A stretch of 64,000 nt of DNA from Methylomarinovum caldicuralii (GTDB lineage: Bacteria > Pseudomonadota > Gammaproteobacteria > Methylococcales > Methylothermaceae), in the NCBI RefSeq assembly GCF_033126985.1, contig NZ_AP024714.1:434001-498000 (forward strand). Reading direction: 5' to 3'. Of this stretch, positions 35,233 through 45,339 are shown piece after piece; positions within the stretch are counted from its first letter, which is position 1, and each line of letters starts with the position of its first letter. The notes under the pieces were generated by a model, which saw only the letters and a list, made by a program, of their open reading frames with translations, had not been told where the DNA came from and did no database searches. The position numbers and the translations under genes were made by a program.

Positions 35233-36540
35233 TCAGAAGGTCAGCTGAGTGCGGAGCTGGAAGATGTCCAGATCCTCGGCCTGCTTGATGCGGCTGTTGT
35301 TGAGCTGGTGGGTCCAGTCGAACATCAGGCGGATGTTGGGATTCAGGTACCAGTTGAGGGCCATGGTGAAATCCTGGGCCCGGCCGCCCTTGACCTCCTG
35401 ATCGTTGAGGTCAATCCATGCGTAACGGGCCGCCAGTTCCCAGGCTCCCAGGCCGCCCTGGCTGAGGCTGAAGTACTGATGGGGCTTGAGACGTTTGAAC
35501 TCGCCGTCCTTGAGCTTATAGGCCGCCGCCCGCGACTCCCCCGTCAAGGACCAGGTGGCCTGGACGTGGAAACCGTCGAAATCCAGGTCGCTCAGGCCCT
35601 TTTTCCGTTCCACCATGGCATGGGTGTATTCCCCTTCCAGGGAGACCGGACCGTAAACGAACGCCGCCTCGGCGCCCACCAGGGCCGTGTTGTCCACGTT
35701 CCTCATCGTTCCTGTGTTGACAAGCTTAAGATTGGACTGATGGGTACTCTTATAGTGGAAATCCTGCTGTCGGTCATCGTTGGGCTCACGATAAGCCCCG
35801 CGCACCCCCAGATGCACCACCTTTTCCTGGTCGTGAAGCGGCGCAAGGATAAAACGCCCCGCGGTTCCCCAACCTTCGTCGTTGCCCTTGCCGATGCTCT
35901 CGCCATATAAACCGGCTGCGGCAAACCAGTAATGGCCGTGGGTCTGCAAGCGCATCCCCAGGGCACGGTCGACCACCGCCTCGGTAAAACCGTAATCCAA
36001 TGCTCTTTCGATGAAAGGGATGTCATTGGAGCTCATCTCCACTTCCAGGCTGTAAGGCTGCTTCTGGTGGCCGAAGCCGATGAAGTCCAGGCCATAGGAT
36101 TTCAGGCCGGTGTAAGCCACCCATAAATCTTTGATATGGGTCTTGTTACCGGCAAAGTCGTATTCGGCCGTGTACTTCCAGTCGTGGTAGAGCACCCCTT
36201 TGGCGTAGAGACGGCCGCGGCGGATTTCCAGGCCGTCGTCGATGTTCTGCCCGGCGATGTTGTCCCGGTCGTGATAGGCGGCCTGCAGATGCATCCGGCC
36301 GCCGATCTTGGTTTCGAAATTGCCGTCGGCGGTTTTAAAGTGCAGGCCCTTTTTCAGACTGATCTCGACGTCGTTCTTGGTCAGCGGTTCTTTCTTCTTC
36401 AGCAGACGATCGTATTGGTCGCGGGTGATGGCGCCGTTGGCGAGCAAGATGTCGAGCAGTTCCCGGTCCGCCGCCAGCGCACCCTGGCCTGCCAATACCA
36501 GTCCCAGCATGGCGGTGACCCCGGTTTTCTTCAGTCGCAT
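35233..36540 (-). CDS. OprO/OprP-type (phosphate-selective) porin
   Basis: 435 residues. After a signal peptide (cleaved about ALA-AD, residue 24), a short N-terminal segment (LLDILLANGAITRDQYDRLL) precedes a 16-strand beta-barrel pattern with the OprP signatures (IGGRMHLQAAY, GLEIRRGRLYAKG, and a C-terminal LRTQLTF ending in Phe). This points to outer-membrane anion uptake; phosphate or polyphosphate selectivity is known for the family but not shown here. The start at 36540 has GGAGG 6 bases upstream. I found no clear Pho box. Confidence 0.88.
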   Translation of the reverse strand: MRLKKTGVTAMLGLVLAGQGALAADRELLDILLANGAITRDQYDRLLKKKEPLTKNDVEISLKKGLHFKTADGNFETKIGGRMHLQAAYHDRDNIAGQNIDDGLEIRRGRLYAKGVLYHDWKYTAEYDFAGNKTHIKDLWVAYTGLKSYGLDFIGFGHQKQPYSLEVEMSSNDIPFIERALDYGFTEAVVDRALGMRLQTHGHYWFAAAGLYGESIGKGNDEGWGTAGRFILAPLHDQEKVVHLGVRGAYREPNDDRQQDFHYKSTHQSNLKLVNTGTMRNVDNTALVGAEAAFVYGPVSLEGEYTHAMVERKKGLSDLDFDGFHVQATWSLTGESRAAAYKLKDGEFKRLKPHQYFSLSQGGLGAWELAARYAWIDLNDQEVKGGRAQDFTMALNWYLNPNIRLMFDWTHQLNNSRIKQAEDLDIFQLRTQLTF

Positions 36541-36686
36541 GAAAATCCTCCTGTTGTTGTCGGATAACAAATTTGCGCAAGGACAAGGATAGAGGGGAGA
36601 GTGTTAAAAACAGGCGACGATCTTATGATCGGTTTTGTGACAACAACGGCCAGGCCCGGCGGCCGCGGATTATAAAATAGGGGCAT

Positions 36687-36720
36687 AAAAAACCCCGCGG
36701 TTCCAAACGGACCAACAGGG
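36687..36720 (-). terminator. Probable terminator after tRNA-Ser(GCT)
   Basis: On the minus strand, CCCTGTTGGTCC and GGAACCGCGGGG form an interrupted stem followed directly by six Ts (36687-36692), 15 bases after the tRNA end. It probably closes the csrA-tRNA-Ser transcript. Confidence 0.6.
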
Positions 36721-36735
36721 TCTTTCCAAAACTTA

Positions 36736-36826
36736 TGGCGGAGAGGGAGGGATTCGAACCCTCGATGGGCTTTTGACCCATACTCCCTTAGCAGGGGAGC
36801 GCCTTCAGCCGCTCGGCCACCTCTCC
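36736..36826 (-). tRNA. tRNA-Ser (anticodon GCT)
   Basis: A 91-base class II tRNA with acceptor GGAGAGG/CCTCTCC, encoded CCA, long variable arm and T-loop GGTTCGAATCC. Anticodon stem CTCCC/GGGAG encloses CTGCTAA, giving GCT. It follows csrA by 14 bases, the usual gammaproteobacterial order. Confidence 0.96.
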
Positions 36827-36840
36827 GGGATTGCGTGCGG

Positions 36841-37098
36841 TTATTCGACTTCCGGGCCGGCTTCCAGATCGGAGGAATCGACGTCCGGCGTCTCCGGCTC
36901 GGAAGCAGGCGACTGCTGGACGGCTTCCGATCCCTGTTCGCGCTTGATGCGTTCGTAGATTTCCTCACGGTGGACGGCGACGTCCCGGGGGGCGTTGACG
37001 CCGATACGAACCTGATTGCCTTTGACGCCCAACACGGTGACGGTGATGTTGTCACCGATGACCAGCGTTTCCCCTACTCTGCGGGTCAGTATAAGCAT
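36841..37098 (-). CDS. csrA: Carbon storage regulator CsrA with extended C-terminus
   Basis: CsrA binds GGA motifs in mRNA leaders to repress or stabilise them. Residues 1-58 are canonical, including Leu4 and Arg44 used for RNA contact ([10 protein letters not shown]...REEIYERI). The protein then continues for about 27 acidic, Ser/Pro-rich residues to 85, against 61-65 in most gammaproteobacteria; the tail is probably disordered. A GGA (AAAGGACGATCC) lies in its own ribosome-site region, which allows autoregulation. With the GacA-like regulator and BarA-like kinase it may complete a Gac/Csr pathway. Confidence 0.94.
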   Translation of the reverse strand: MLILTRRVGETLVIGDNITVTVLGVKGNQVRIGVNAPRDVAVHREEIYERIKREQGSEAVQQSPASEPETPDVDSSDLEAGPEVE

Positions 37099-37205
37099 AC
37101 GGATCGTCCTTTCTGTTGCCTTTGGGCCGGCCCTGGCGTGACGCGTCCAGCGCGACCGCAGTCCGGATTCGATTATAACACCGCCATTTTCTACGGCAAG
37201 GCAGC

Positions 37206-38429
37206 TTACGCCGGCGCCTTGTCCAGTTCGAAGGCATCGTGCAGGGTGCGTACCGCCAGTTCCAGATATTTCTCGTCCAGGACCACGGAAATCTTGATCT
37301 CGGACGTGGAGATCATGCGAATGTTGATCCCCTCCTGGGCCAGGGCCCGGAACATCTTGCTGGCGATGCCGGCGTGGGAACGCATCCCCACCCCCACCAG
37401 GGACACCTTGACGATGCAGTCGTCGCCGGTGACCTTGCGGGCGTTCAGTTCTTCCCGCACCCCCTCCAGAATCTCCAGCGCCTTGGGATAGTCGTTGCGG
37501 TGCACGGTGAAGGTGAAGTCGGTGGTGTCGTCCTCGGCGACGTTCTGGACGATCATGTCCACCTCGATGTTGGCGTCGGCGACCGGGCCGAGAATGGCGG
37601 CGGCGATGCCGGGACGGTCGGGCACGCCCTCCACGGTCAGCTTGGCTTCGTCGCGGTTGAAGGCGATGCCGGAAATCAGGGCCTGTTCCATGTCCTCTTC
37701 CTCGTAGGTGATCAGGGTTCCGGGGCCGTCGTCGAAGGTGGACAGCACCCGCAAGGGAACGTTGTACTTGCCGGCGAACTCCACCGCGCGGATCTGCAGC
37801 ACCTTGGAGCCGAGGCTGGCCATCTCCAGCATCTCCTCGAAGGTGATGCGGTCGAGGCGGCGGGCCTTGGGCTCCACCCGCGGATCGGTGGTGTAGACGC
37901 CGTCCACGTCGGTGTAGATGCGGCATTCGTCGGCATCAAGGGCGGCGGCCAGGGCGACGGCGGTGGTGTCGGAGCCGCCGCGGCCGAGGGTGGTGATGTC
38001 CCCCTCCTCGCTCACCCCCTGGAAACCGGCCACCACCACCACCCTGCCCCGGTCGAGATCGCGGCGGATTTTGGCGGTGTCGATGTCGAGGATCCGCGCC
38101 TTGGTGTGGGCGGCGTCGGTGAGGATGCGCGCCTGGGCGCCGGTATAGGACACCGCAGGACAATCACGGGCCTCCAGGGCCATGCACAGCAGGGCGATGG
38201 TGACCTGCTCCCCGGTGGACAGGAGCACGTCCAGCTCGCGGGGGTTGGGACGTTCCTGCATCTGCTTGGCCAGACCCAGCAGGCGGTCGGTCTCACCGCT
38301 CATGGCCGACACCACCACGACGAGGTCGTCACCGCGCCTGCGCGCCTGGACGATCTTGTCGGCCACGTGCCGAATCCGCTCCACGGTGCCGACGGAGGTG
38401 CCGCCGTATTTGTGTACGTACAATGCCAT
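37206..38429 (-). CDS. lysC: Aspartate kinase
   Basis: 407 residues. The kinase domain opens with [10 protein letters not shown] and contains [27 protein letters not shown]; two C-terminal ACT domains (from about 265) mediate feedback control by lysine and/or threonine. Phosphorylation of aspartate feeds lysine, threonine, methionine and diaminopimelate synthesis. It stands between alaS (2 bases) and csrA (107 bases), as in Pseudomonas-type genomes. Confidence 0.96.
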   Translation of the reverse strand: MALYVHKYGGTSVGTVERIRHVADKIVQARRRGDDLVVVVSAMSGETDRLLGLAKQMQERPNPRELDVLLSTGEQVTIALLCMALEARDCPAVSYTGAQARILTDAAHTKARILDIDTAKIRRDLDRGRVVVVAGFQGVSEEGDITTLGRGGSDTTAVALAAALDADECRIYTDVDGVYTTDPRVEPKARRLDRITFEEMLEMASLGSKVLQIRAVEFAGKYNVPLRVLSTFDDGPGTLITYEEEDMEQALISGIAFNRDEAKLTVEGVPDRPGIAAAILGPVADANIEVDMIVQNVAEDDTTDFTFTVHRNDYPKALEILEGVREELNARKVTGDDCIVKVSLVGVGMRSHAGIASKMFRALAQEGINIRMISTSEIKISVVLDEKYLELAVRTLHDAFELDKAPA

Positions 38430-38431
38430 AA

Positions 38432-41038
38432 CTAGAACCGTTCCTTGACCCAGTCCACCACGCTCGCCAGCGCCTGATCCAGCTTTTCCGGCGCGGTGCC
38501 GCCGGCCTGGGCGAAGTCCGGCCGGCCGCCCCCTTTGCCGCCCACCTGATGGGCGACGAAGTTGACCAGCTCCCCGGCCTTGAGACGATCAGTCAGATCG
38601 TTGCTCACCCCCGCCACCAGGGTGACCTTGCCGTCCTTCTCGGTCGCGAGGACGACGACCACGCTGCCGAGCTTGTTCTTGAGCTGATCCAGAGTGTTGC
38701 GCAGCGCCTTGGGATCGCCGCCCTCGACCTTGGCGGCCAGCACCTTGACGCCGTCGACCTCGACCGCCCGGGAGGCCAGGTCGCCGCCAGCCTGGGCCGC
38801 CAGCTTGGCCTGCAGGCGTTCCAGTTCCTTTTCCAGCCGGCGGCTGTGTTCCAGGCTCTGGCGCGCCTTGTCCACCAGCTTGTCCACCGGACTGCGGAAT
38901 AACTCGCCCAGGGCCTGCAGGGTACGGTCGGCCTGCTGGGCCCAGCGCACGGCGTATTCGCCGGTCACCGCCTCGATGCGGCGCACCCCGGCGGCGACCC
39001 CGCTCTCGCCGGTGATCTTGAAAAAACCGATATCGCCGGAGCGTGTCACGTGGGTGCCGCCGCACAGCTCCACCGAGAAATCCCCCACCTTGAGAACCCG
39101 GACCCGGTCGCCGTATTTCTCCCCGAACAGGGCGATGGCGCCGGCGGCAAGCGCGGCATCGTAGGCCATGACTTCGGCGCTCACTTCCAGGTTGCGGCGG
39201 ATCTGCTGGTTGACCAGGCGTTCGATTTCCTCGAGCTGCGCCCGGCTCAAAGGCTCGAAGTGGGAGAAATCGAAGCGCAACCGCTCCGGCTCCACCAGCG
39301 ACCCCTTCTGCTGCACGTGCTCGCCCAACAGCCGGCGCAGGGCGGCGTGGAGCAGATGGGTGGCGGTGTGGTTGAGGGCGGTGGCGTTGCGTGCTTCCTC
39401 GTCCACCTCGGCCACCACGGCGGCGCCCCGGCTCAGCGTCCCCTGAACCACGTGGCCGAAATGGAGCCAGGTGTCGCCCTGCTTCTTGGTGTCCTCAACC
39501 CGGAACAGAGTGCCTTCCCCGGCGCGGATCAGGCCCTTGTCTCCCACCTGACCGCCCCCCTCGGCGTAGAACGGGGTGCGGTCGAGGATGACCACCCCCT
39601 TGTCGCCGGCCTCGAGCCGCTCGGCTTCGGCATCGTCTTTCAGCAGCGCCAGCACCCTGGCGTCGCAGCGCAGGGCGTCGTAACCGACGAAGCGGGTCTG
39701 GGCGTGGATGGGAATGACCTTGTGGTGACCGGCGTCGAAGCCGCTGGCGGCACGGGCACGCTGGCGCTGTTTCTCCATCTCGCGCTCGAAGCCCTCCAGA
39801 TCCAGCTCGATGCCGTGTTCGAGGGCGAAATCGCGGGTCAGGTCCACCGGGAAGCCGTAGGTGTCGTAGAGGCGGAAGATCAGCTCGCCGGGAAGGCGTT
39901 TGCCCTGAATTTTCCTGAGGCTGTCCTCGAGGATCTTCATGCCCTGTTCCAGGGTTTCGGCGAAACGTTCCTCCTCGCGGCGCAGGAGCCGTTCGATCTG
40001 GTCGCGTTTTGCCACGATCTCGGGATAGGCGTCGCCCATCACCTCGCCCAGCGGCGCCACCAGCTTGTAAAAGAACAAGTCGCGGCAGCCGAGGCGGTAG
40101 CCGTGACGCACCGCGCGGCGGATGATGCGGCGCAGCACGTAGCCGCGGCCCTCGTTGGCGGGCAGGATGCCTTCGGCCACCAAAAAGGCGCTGGCGCGGA
40201 TGTGGTCGGCGATCACCCTGAGGGAACTGCTGGCAAGGTCGTCGGTACCAACGACCTTGGCGGCTGCCCGGATCAAATGCTGGAAAATGTCGATGTCATA
40301 ATTGCTGTGGACGCCCTGCAGCACCGCGGCGATGCGCTCCAGCCCCATGCCGGTGTCCACCGAGGGTTTGGGCAGGGGCCGCAAGGTGCCGTCGGCGCTG
40401 CGGTCGTACTGCATGAACACCAGGTTCCAGATTTCCACGTAGCGGTCGCCGTCGGCCTCGGGCGTTCCGGGCGGTCCGCCGGGCACCTCCGGGCCGTGGT
40501 CATAGAAAATCTCGGTGCAGGGACCGCAGGGGCCGACATCGCCCATGGACCAGAAGTTGTCGGGGGCGCCGATGCGGGAAAAGCGCTTGGGATCGACCCG
40601 GATCTCGTCGAGCCAGATCGAAGCCGCCTCGTCGTCCTCCTCGTAGACCGTCACCCACAGTTTCTCCGGCGGGATCTCCAGTCCCTTGGTCAGGAATTCC
40701 CAGGCGTAGCCGATCGCCTCGCGCTTGAAGTAGTCGCCGAAGCTGAAGTTGCCGAGCATCTCGAAGAAGGTGTGATGCCGGGCGGTGTAGCCGACGTTCT
40801 CCAGATCGTTGTGCTTGCCGCCGGCGCGCAGGCACTTCTGGCACGAGGCTGCGCGGGTGTAGGTCCGGGTCTCGCGCCCCAGGAACACATCCTTGAACTG
40901 GACCATGCCGGCGTTGGTGAACAGCAGGGTGGGGTCGTGCTCCGGCACCAGCGGGCTGGAGGGGACGATGGTGTGGCCCTGGCGGCGGAAATAGTCCAGG
41001 AACTGGGTTCGGATCTCGGCTGTTTTCAGAAATTTCAT
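38432..41038 (-). CDS. alaS: Alanyl-tRNA synthetase
   Basis: 868 residues, normal length. Class II catalytic core at the N-terminus ([29 protein letters not shown]), then the editing domain with zinc motif HTATHLLH...CGGTHV, and a C-terminal C-Ala domain ending VDWVKERF. Its start overlaps the recX stop (ATGA), placing recA-recX-alaS-lysC-csrA on one strand. Confidence 0.97.
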   Translation of the reverse strand: MKFLKTAEIRTQFLDYFRRQGHTIVPSSPLVPEHDPTLLFTNAGMVQFKDVFLGRETRTYTRAASCQKCLRAGGKHNDLENVGYTARHHTFFEMLGNFSFGDYFKREAIGYAWEFLTKGLEIPPEKLWVTVYEEDDEAASIWLDEIRVDPKRFSRIGAPDNFWSMGDVGPCGPCTEIFYDHGPEVPGGPPGTPEADGDRYVEIWNLVFMQYDRSADGTLRPLPKPSVDTGMGLERIAAVLQGVHSNYDIDIFQHLIRAAAKVVGTDDLASSSLRVIADHIRASAFLVAEGILPANEGRGYVLRRIIRRAVRHGYRLGCRDLFFYKLVAPLGEVMGDAYPEIVAKRDQIERLLRREEERFAETLEQGMKILEDSLRKIQGKRLPGELIFRLYDTYGFPVDLTRDFALEHGIELDLEGFEREMEKQRQRARAASGFDAGHHKVIPIHAQTRFVGYDALRCDARVLALLKDDAEAERLEAGDKGVVILDRTPFYAEGGGQVGDKGLIRAGEGTLFRVEDTKKQGDTWLHFGHVVQGTLSRGAAVVAEVDEEARNATALNHTATHLLHAALRRLLGEHVQQKGSLVEPERLRFDFSHFEPLSRAQLEEIERLVNQQIRRNLEVSAEVMAYDAALAAGAIALFGEKYGDRVRVLKVGDFSVELCGGTHVTRSGDIGFFKITGESGVAAGVRRIEAVTGEYAVRWAQQADRTLQALGELFRSPVDKLVDKARQSLEHSRRLEKELERLQAKLAAQAGGDLASRAVEVDGVKVLAAKVEGGDPKALRNTLDQLKNKLGSVVVVLATEKDGKVTLVAGVSNDLTDRLKAGELVNFVAHQVGGKGGGRPDFAQAGGTAPEKLDQALASVVDWVKERF

Positions 41039-41406
41039 GGTTTGTCCAACACGCTGCGAATCTGCTCGCTGTCGAAACCGCGCCGGGCCAGGAAACGCCA
41101 GCGGCGGGCATACTCGTTGCGGTCCGAAGCCGGCCCGTCACCGAATTTGCGCCGGCAGGCCCGCGCGGCGGCCTCGGACCAGTCGGGGGCCATCTCGGCC
41201 AGCACCGCCTCGATCACGGCATCGTCCACCCCCTTGCCGCGCAGCTCGAAGCGCACCCTGAGCGGCCCGTGACCGCGCTGGAGGCGGCTGCGCACGAAGC
41301 TTTCCACGAAACGGGCATCGTCCTGCCAGCCGCGGGACCGGAGCGCGTCGATGACCTCCCGGGTCAATTCGGCATCGAAGCCCCGCGCCGTCAGCTTCCG
41401 CAACAA
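41035..41406 (-). CDS. recX: RecX regulator of RecA (start uncertain)
   Basis: RecX caps RecA filaments. The helical repeats RRKL-ARGFD...[42 protein letters not shown] are typical. From the TTG at 41406 the protein has only 123 residues and lacks the usual first helix, yet the frame stays open upstream and encodes [17 protein letters not shown], which is RecX-like. No ATG, GTG or TTG lies in that stretch; the best upstream candidate is a CTG overlapping the recA stop near 41484-41487. Translational coupling to recA is therefore likely. Confidence 0.82.
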   Translation of the reverse strand: MLRKLTARGFDAELTREVIDALRSRGWQDDARFVESFVRSRLQRGHGPLRVRFELRGKGVDDAVIEAVLAEMAPDWSEAAARACRRKFGDGPASDRNEYARRWRFLARRGFDSEQIRSVLDKP

Positions 41407-41483
41407 CTCCTGGGCGCTGTGCTCGCGGCGTGCCAGCAGCCTCAGGCAAAGATCGACTATTTTAGCGCGATCTTCGCTTCGAC

Positions 41484-42524
41484 TCAGCCTTCTTTCTCCT
41501 CGGCCTGGGCCGTTTCACCGGTTTCGGCAGGCACCCCGAACACCTTCTCGCGGATCTGCCGCTCCAGCGTCTCGGCCCGCTCCGGGTGCTCCTTCAGATA
41601 CTGACGGGCGTTGTCCTTGCCCTGGCCGATGCGTTCTTTGCCGATGCTGTACCAGGCGCCGGACTTCTGCACCAGACCGTGCTCGACCCCCAGATCGATC
41701 AGCTCGCCCAGTTTGGAGATGCCTTCGTTGTAGAGGATCTCGAACTGGGCGGTGCGGAAAGGCGGCGCTACCTTGTTCTTGACCACCTTGACCTTGGTCT
41801 CGTTGCCGAGAATCTCGTCGCCCTTCTTGACGGCGCCGGTGCGGCGGATGTCGAGACGCACCGAGGCATAGAACTTGAGGGCATTGCCGCCGGTGGTGGT
41901 TTCGGGATTGCCGAACATCACCCCGATCTTCATGCGGATCTGGTTGATGAAGATCACCAGGGCATTGGAGCGCTTGATGTTGGCGGTGAGCTTCCTGAGG
42001 GCCTGGGACATCAGCCGCGCCTGCAGCCCCACGTGGGCGTCGCCCATGTCCCCCTCGATCTCGGCCTTGGGAGTCAACGCCGCCACCGAGTCCACCACGA
42101 TCACGTCCACCGCCCCGGAGCGCACCAGCATGTCGACGATCTCCAGGGCCTGCTCGCCGGTGTCCGGCTGGGAGATCAAAAGATCGTCCAGGTTGACGCC
42201 CAGGCGCTCGGCATAGGCCGGATCGAGGGCGTGCTCGGCATCGACGAAGGCCGCCACCCCGCCCTGTTTCTGGGCCTCGGCGATGGTGGACAGGGCCAGG
42301 GTGGTCTTGCCCGAGGACTCCGGCCCATAGATCTCGACGATGCGTCCCTTGGGCAGGCCGCCGATGCCGAGGGCAATGTCCAGGGCCAGGGAACCGGTGG
42401 GGATGGCCTCGATGTCGCGCACCAGACCGGCATCGCCCATGCGCATCACCGAGCCCTTGCCGTATTGCTTCTCGATCTGCTGCAAAGCGGCGCTCAGGGC
42501 CTTGCGTTTGTTTTCGTCCAGCAT
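41484..42524 (-). CDS. recA: Recombinase RecA
   Basis: 346 residues. Walker A is GPESSGKT (about 66-73), Walker [11 protein letters not shown], and loop L2 includes [25 protein letters not shown]. It forms nucleoprotein filaments for homologous recombination and triggers LexA cleavage. I did not find a clear SOS box within the 29-base spacer upstream. Confidence 0.98.
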   Translation of the reverse strand: MLDENKRKALSAALQQIEKQYGKGSVMRMGDAGLVRDIEAIPTGSLALDIALGIGGLPKGRIVEIYGPESSGKTTLALSTIAEAQKQGGVAAFVDAEHALDPAYAERLGVNLDDLLISQPDTGEQALEIVDMLVRSGAVDVIVVDSVAALTPKAEIEGDMGDAHVGLQARLMSQALRKLTANIKRSNALVIFINQIRMKIGVMFGNPETTTGGNALKFYASVRLDIRRTGAVKKGDEILGNETKVKVVKNKVAPPFRTAQFEILYNEGISKLGELIDLGVEHGLVQKSGAWYSIGKERIGQGKDNARQYLKEHPERAETLERQIREKVFGVPAETGETAQAEEKEG

Positions 42525-42553
42525 GTCAGTCTCCGTAACAGGAAATAGGGGAA

Positions 42554-43102
42554 TTATGGCACAGCCTCACGGCTGCTGGGCCAGCGGCCGAGGATGGTAT
42601 AGCGGGAACCGCGGTCGTCGCGTTCCGATTTGACCAGGACAAAATCGCGCACCGGCCAGCGGACCGGTTCGATCCGCCGTTCCACCACCCGGCGCCGCAC
42701 CTTGCGCGCCAGGGTCAGATGGGGGCGGAAGGGACACTTCTCCGGTTTGAACCCCAGCTTGCGCACCCCGCGTTTGAGCAGGTTTACCAGTTCAGCCACC
42801 GGCTCCGGCACCTCGGAGGCGGTCAGACATAGGACGGCGGGGCGGACCCAATGTTCCAGACGGTCGAGGACGATTTCGCAGGGTGCCAGGGCAAGGCGGT
42901 CGGCCAGGGCCTTGAGGTCATCGATGGCCTCGTCGGGGACGTCTCCCAGAAACAGCAGGGTGATGTGCAAGTTCTCCTCCGGCACCGGCCGCCCCTGATC
43001 CAGCCCCAGCTCCCCGCGCACCCGTTCGACCGCCTCGATCACCGTCTCGTCGGGCCAGAGGGCGAAGAACAGGCGGCTTTTGGAGGGAGTCCCGGCTTCC
43101 AC
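42554..43102 (-). CDS. thpR: RNA 2',3'-cyclic phosphodiesterase (2H family)
   Basis: 182 residues with the two H-x-T-x motifs of 2H phosphoesterases: HITL (about 46-49) and HLTL (about 129-132), plus the N-terminal [10 protein letters not shown] signature. ThpR/LigT opens 2',3'-cyclic phosphates in RNA. The GTG start at 43102 lies 3 bases after the coiled-coil gene stop, and it precedes recA by 29 bases, so it may share the recA transcript. Confidence 0.9.
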   Translation of the reverse strand: MEAGTPSKSRLFFALWPDETVIEAVERVRGELGLDQGRPVPEENLHITLLFLGDVPDEAIDDLKALADRLALAPCEIVLDRLEHWVRPAVLCLTASEVPEPVAELVNLLKRGVRKLGFKPEKCPFRPHLTLARKVRRRVVERRIEPVRWPVRDFVLVKSERDDRGSRYTILGRWPSSREAVP

Positions 43103-43105
43103 GGA

Positions 43106-43855
43106 TCACTGGCTCCCCGGCCACACGCGCCACAGCAACAGGATGATGGCACCAAACTGACTGAGCCAGAACAGAAAACTCCATTTCAACCAAGCGGCAT
43201 GACTCCGGGCAATTTCTATTTCCACATCGGCACGTGCCTGCTCGAAGCGCCTGTTGCCTTCCTCTAGACGCTTATCGACTTGATCAAAGCGCTTGTCGAG
43301 CTGCTCAAGGCGTTTGTCCGTTTGCTCGAGACGCTTGTCGACCTGATCCAGACGCCTGCCAAGCTGTTCAAGATGTTCGTCCGTTTGCTCAAGACGCCTG
43401 TCGACCTGATCCAGACGCCTGCCAAGCTGTTCAAGATGTTCGTCCGTTTGCTCAAGACGCCTGTCGACCTGATCCAGACGCCTGCCGAGCTGTTCAAGGT
43501 GTTTGTCCGTTTGCTCGAGACGCCTGTCGACCTGATCCAGACGCCTGCCGAGCTGCTCAAGGCGCTTGTCCGTTTGCTCGAGACGCCTGTCGACCTGATC
43601 CAGACGCCTGTCATGCTGCTCAAGTTGCCTGTCGATCTGATTGAAGCGCCTGTCAACCTGCTCGAAGCGCTTGTCCATCTGCACCAGGATTTGCTGGATC
43701 AGCTCACGCTGATGGCTCAGCTCCTCCTCGACCCGCACCAGACGCTCGCGCAACTCGATTTCATAGACTACCGGAGGCCGGCCAAGCGAAGCCTCGGCCA
43801 GCCACTCACCAAGATGGGCCTTGATGAATTCGATATCTTCCTGAGTCAGACTCAT
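43106..43855 (-). CDS. Tandem-repeat coiled-coil protein with C-terminal membrane helix
   Basis: 249 residues. A short N-terminal helical segment (1-45) precedes a long heptad coil (about 47-210), of which residues 83-187 are five near-identical 21-residue units, each three heptads of the form RRLDQVD-RRLEQTD-KRLEQLG. A single hydrophobic helix near 223-243 and a short tail end the protein, so the coil is probably cytoplasmic and tail-anchored. No enzyme domain is present. It may be a spacer, scaffold or chaperone-like protein; I cannot name it. It lies between pncC and thpR on the same strand. Confidence 0.78.
   Translation of the reverse strand: MSLTQEDIEFIKAHLGEWLAEASLGRPPVVYEIELRERLVRVEEELSHQRELIQQILVQMDKRFEQVDRRFNQIDRQLEQHDRRLDQVDRRLEQTDKRLEQLGRRLDQVDRRLEQTDKHLEQLGRRLDQVDRRLEQTDEHLEQLGRRLDQVDRRLEQTDEHLEQLGRRLDQVDKRLEQTDKRLEQLDKRFDQVDKRLEEGNRRFEQARADVEIEIARSHAAWLKWSFLFWLSQFGAIILLLWRVWPGSQ
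43295..43609. repeat. Five tandem 63-bp repeats
   Basis: Five consecutive 63-base units encode the 21-residue coiled-coil repeats of the gene at 43106-43855. They are nearly identical at DNA level, so copy number can change by slippage or recombination. The repeats leave several other frames open on both strands (one plus-strand frame runs 43280-44650), which are not genes. Confidence 0.9.
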
Positions 43856-43861
43856 ACCGAT

Positions 43862-44362
43862 TCAGTCCGGTGCGGGGGAAACCCTGTCACAAATCCCGAT
43901 TATACCCTGCAAAGCTGCCGTAACAGCCTGACGGCGCACCGCTTCCCGGTCACCGTCGAAATGATACCAACGGGCCACCGGCGCCTGTCCCTTCATCTGC
44001 CAGGCCAGCCACACCGAGCCCACCGGTTTGTCCGGCGTCCCTCCCGAAGGCCCCGCGATCCCGCTGACCGCCACCGCCACCCGGGCCCGGCTGCGGGCCA
44101 GTGCCCCGGCGGCCATCTCCCGCACCGTCGCCTCGCTCACCGCCCCGAAACGACCCAGCGTCTCCGCCCTCACGCCGAGCATCTCCATTTTGGCTGCGTT
44201 GCTGTAGGTAACGAAGCCGCGGTCGAACCAGCTGGAGCTGCCGGGCACGTCGGTGATGCACTTGGCGATCCAGCCGCCGGTGCAGGATTCGGCCGTGGTC
44301 AGCAGCAGTCCTTGGCCGCGCAGCCGCTCCCCCACCTGCCGGGAAAGTTTGGAAAGGTTCAT
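43862..44362 (-). CDS. pncC: Nicotinamide-nucleotide amidase (CinA C-terminal family)
   Basis: 166 residues. The family motifs are clear: TAESCTGGWIAKCITDVPGSSSWFDRGFVTYSNAAK and VAVSGIAGPSGGTPDKPVGSVWLA. PncC deamidates NMN to nicotinic acid mononucleotide in NAD recycling. It commonly sits just upstream of recA, as here (with two genes in between). The start at 44362 fits the family; a longer frame to 44395 adds nothing family-like. Confidence 0.92.
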   Translation of the reverse strand: MNLSKLSRQVGERLRGQGLLLTTAESCTGGWIAKCITDVPGSSSWFDRGFVTYSNAAKMEMLGVRAETLGRFGAVSEATVREMAAGALARSRARVAVAVSGIAGPSGGTPDKPVGSVWLAWQMKGQAPVARWYHFDGDREAVRRQAVTAALQGIIGICDRVSPAPD

Positions 44363-44401
44363 CACTATCGCTTCCCGCCGCCAGGCGTGGTCCACTCCAT
44401 C

Positions 44402-44569
44402 TCAACACCCAAGCCACCCTTGGGGACGCACCGTGTGGGCGAGGCTTACCATCACTCCAACGGGCCACCAGCCCACCACCAGCCAGCGCCCCCATGTCCC
44501 CAGGGAGGTGACTCCCTGCCAAGCCAGGGGGGCGGCGAACACGGTCCAATAGTTCATCACCCGGATCAT
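44402..44569 (-). CDS. Small hydrophobic protein coupled to the broken GT-C gene
   Basis: A 55-residue frame begins MIRVMNYWTVFAAPLAW at an ATG that overlaps the stop of the preceding membrane-protein fragment (ATGA), a coupling pattern seen throughout this cluster. It contains one or two Trp-rich hydrophobic stretches (about 7-22 and 30-45). I know no family for it. It could be a real small membrane protein or a chance frame. Confidence 0.35.
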   Translation of the reverse strand: MIRVMNYWTVFAAPLAWQGVTSLGTWGRWLVVGWWPVGVMVSLAHTVRPQGWLGC

Positions 44570-45331
44570 GCCATTCTTGCCCCCATCCAAGGGGAAAGCA
44601 GGAGTACGCCTGCCCCCATTATCATTAAAATCGCGGCAGCAGTTCCATAGCTCGCTGTTCCCCTATCCTCCCGCAGCAACAACCAGCCACCGCGGATGAA
44701 GCTGAGGGCAAAGACGAGGTTACCGCTCTCCGCTATCAGGAAACGCCAGAAATCCCCCTGGTAAGAGGCAGGCGCAGCAGGCGGCAACAGCAGCGCCTGA
44801 ACCGCAAAGGCAAGCGCCAGCATTGCTGCCAGCACCAGCAAGCACGGCACCGGATGGAGTACGCATATGGCCTGCAGCCGTTTCCAGTAACGTCCAACCA
44901 TTATCAGGGCGGCAGCCGAAATGATGGCAGCCATCGCCACCCATGGCCATGCCAAGGCGCGGAAGTGGAAGTTCGCCAGATCCGCCATCATCGCCCGGTA
45001 GGGTCCGCTGTCGGACCATAAAGCCTCAAGGCATACCAGACCTGCCAACAGCAGCATGCCTTCGGCCATTCCCGGCCGCCGCCCCCTCCCCAGCTCTAAC
45101 AGTCCATACGCCACCAACAGGCCGTTCAAGATCAGAAAGCTCAGCAGATGGACCAGGAAGGTCGCCCCGTAAATCCCCAGAAACCCCAGGGCGAGGGCAG
45201 GAGCAGGACAGTACCGCAAAGCCACAAAGAGTAAGAAGGATGCCATCGTAAGACCCATTCCCCACTGCTGAGGGCGCCCCTCCAGCAAAGGGGCGAGAAA
45301 GTAGCTGGTACTGAAAAGCCAGACCACACTG
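44566..45331 (-). pseudogene. 3' fragment of an interrupted GT-C-like membrane protein
   Basis: From the end of the IS66-type element the minus strand encodes about 254 residues (TVTSVVWLFSTSYFL...SPWMGARMA) with seven or more predicted membrane helices and no start of its own. It continues the polytopic protein whose 5' part lies at 48887-49196. A multi-helix protein of this size with an acidic first loop (TDEG) fits GT-C glycosyltransferases, which use polyprenyl-phosphate sugars on the periplasmic side. Given the neighbouring DprE1/E2 genes, a pentofuranosyltransferase is an attractive guess. Confidence 0.65.
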
Positions 45332-45339
45332 GTTACCGT

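Noticed and set aside
36541-36735. Pho box upstream of the OprP-like porin
   Set aside because: TTGTCAC is present once, but no second properly spaced CTGTCAT-like half follows, so I do not call a PhoB site.
39050-41272. 740-residue plus-strand open frame
   Set aside because: Antisense to alaS and recX, both clearly real by motifs and overlap.
43295-43609. CRISPR-like array
   Set aside because: The periodic units are contiguous coding repeats without spacers, in frame with a coiled-coil protein.
43280-44650. 456-residue plus-strand open frame
   Set aside because: It is the antisense of the 63-bp coding repeats and of pncC; the periodic repeat keeps several frames open. It has no family character.
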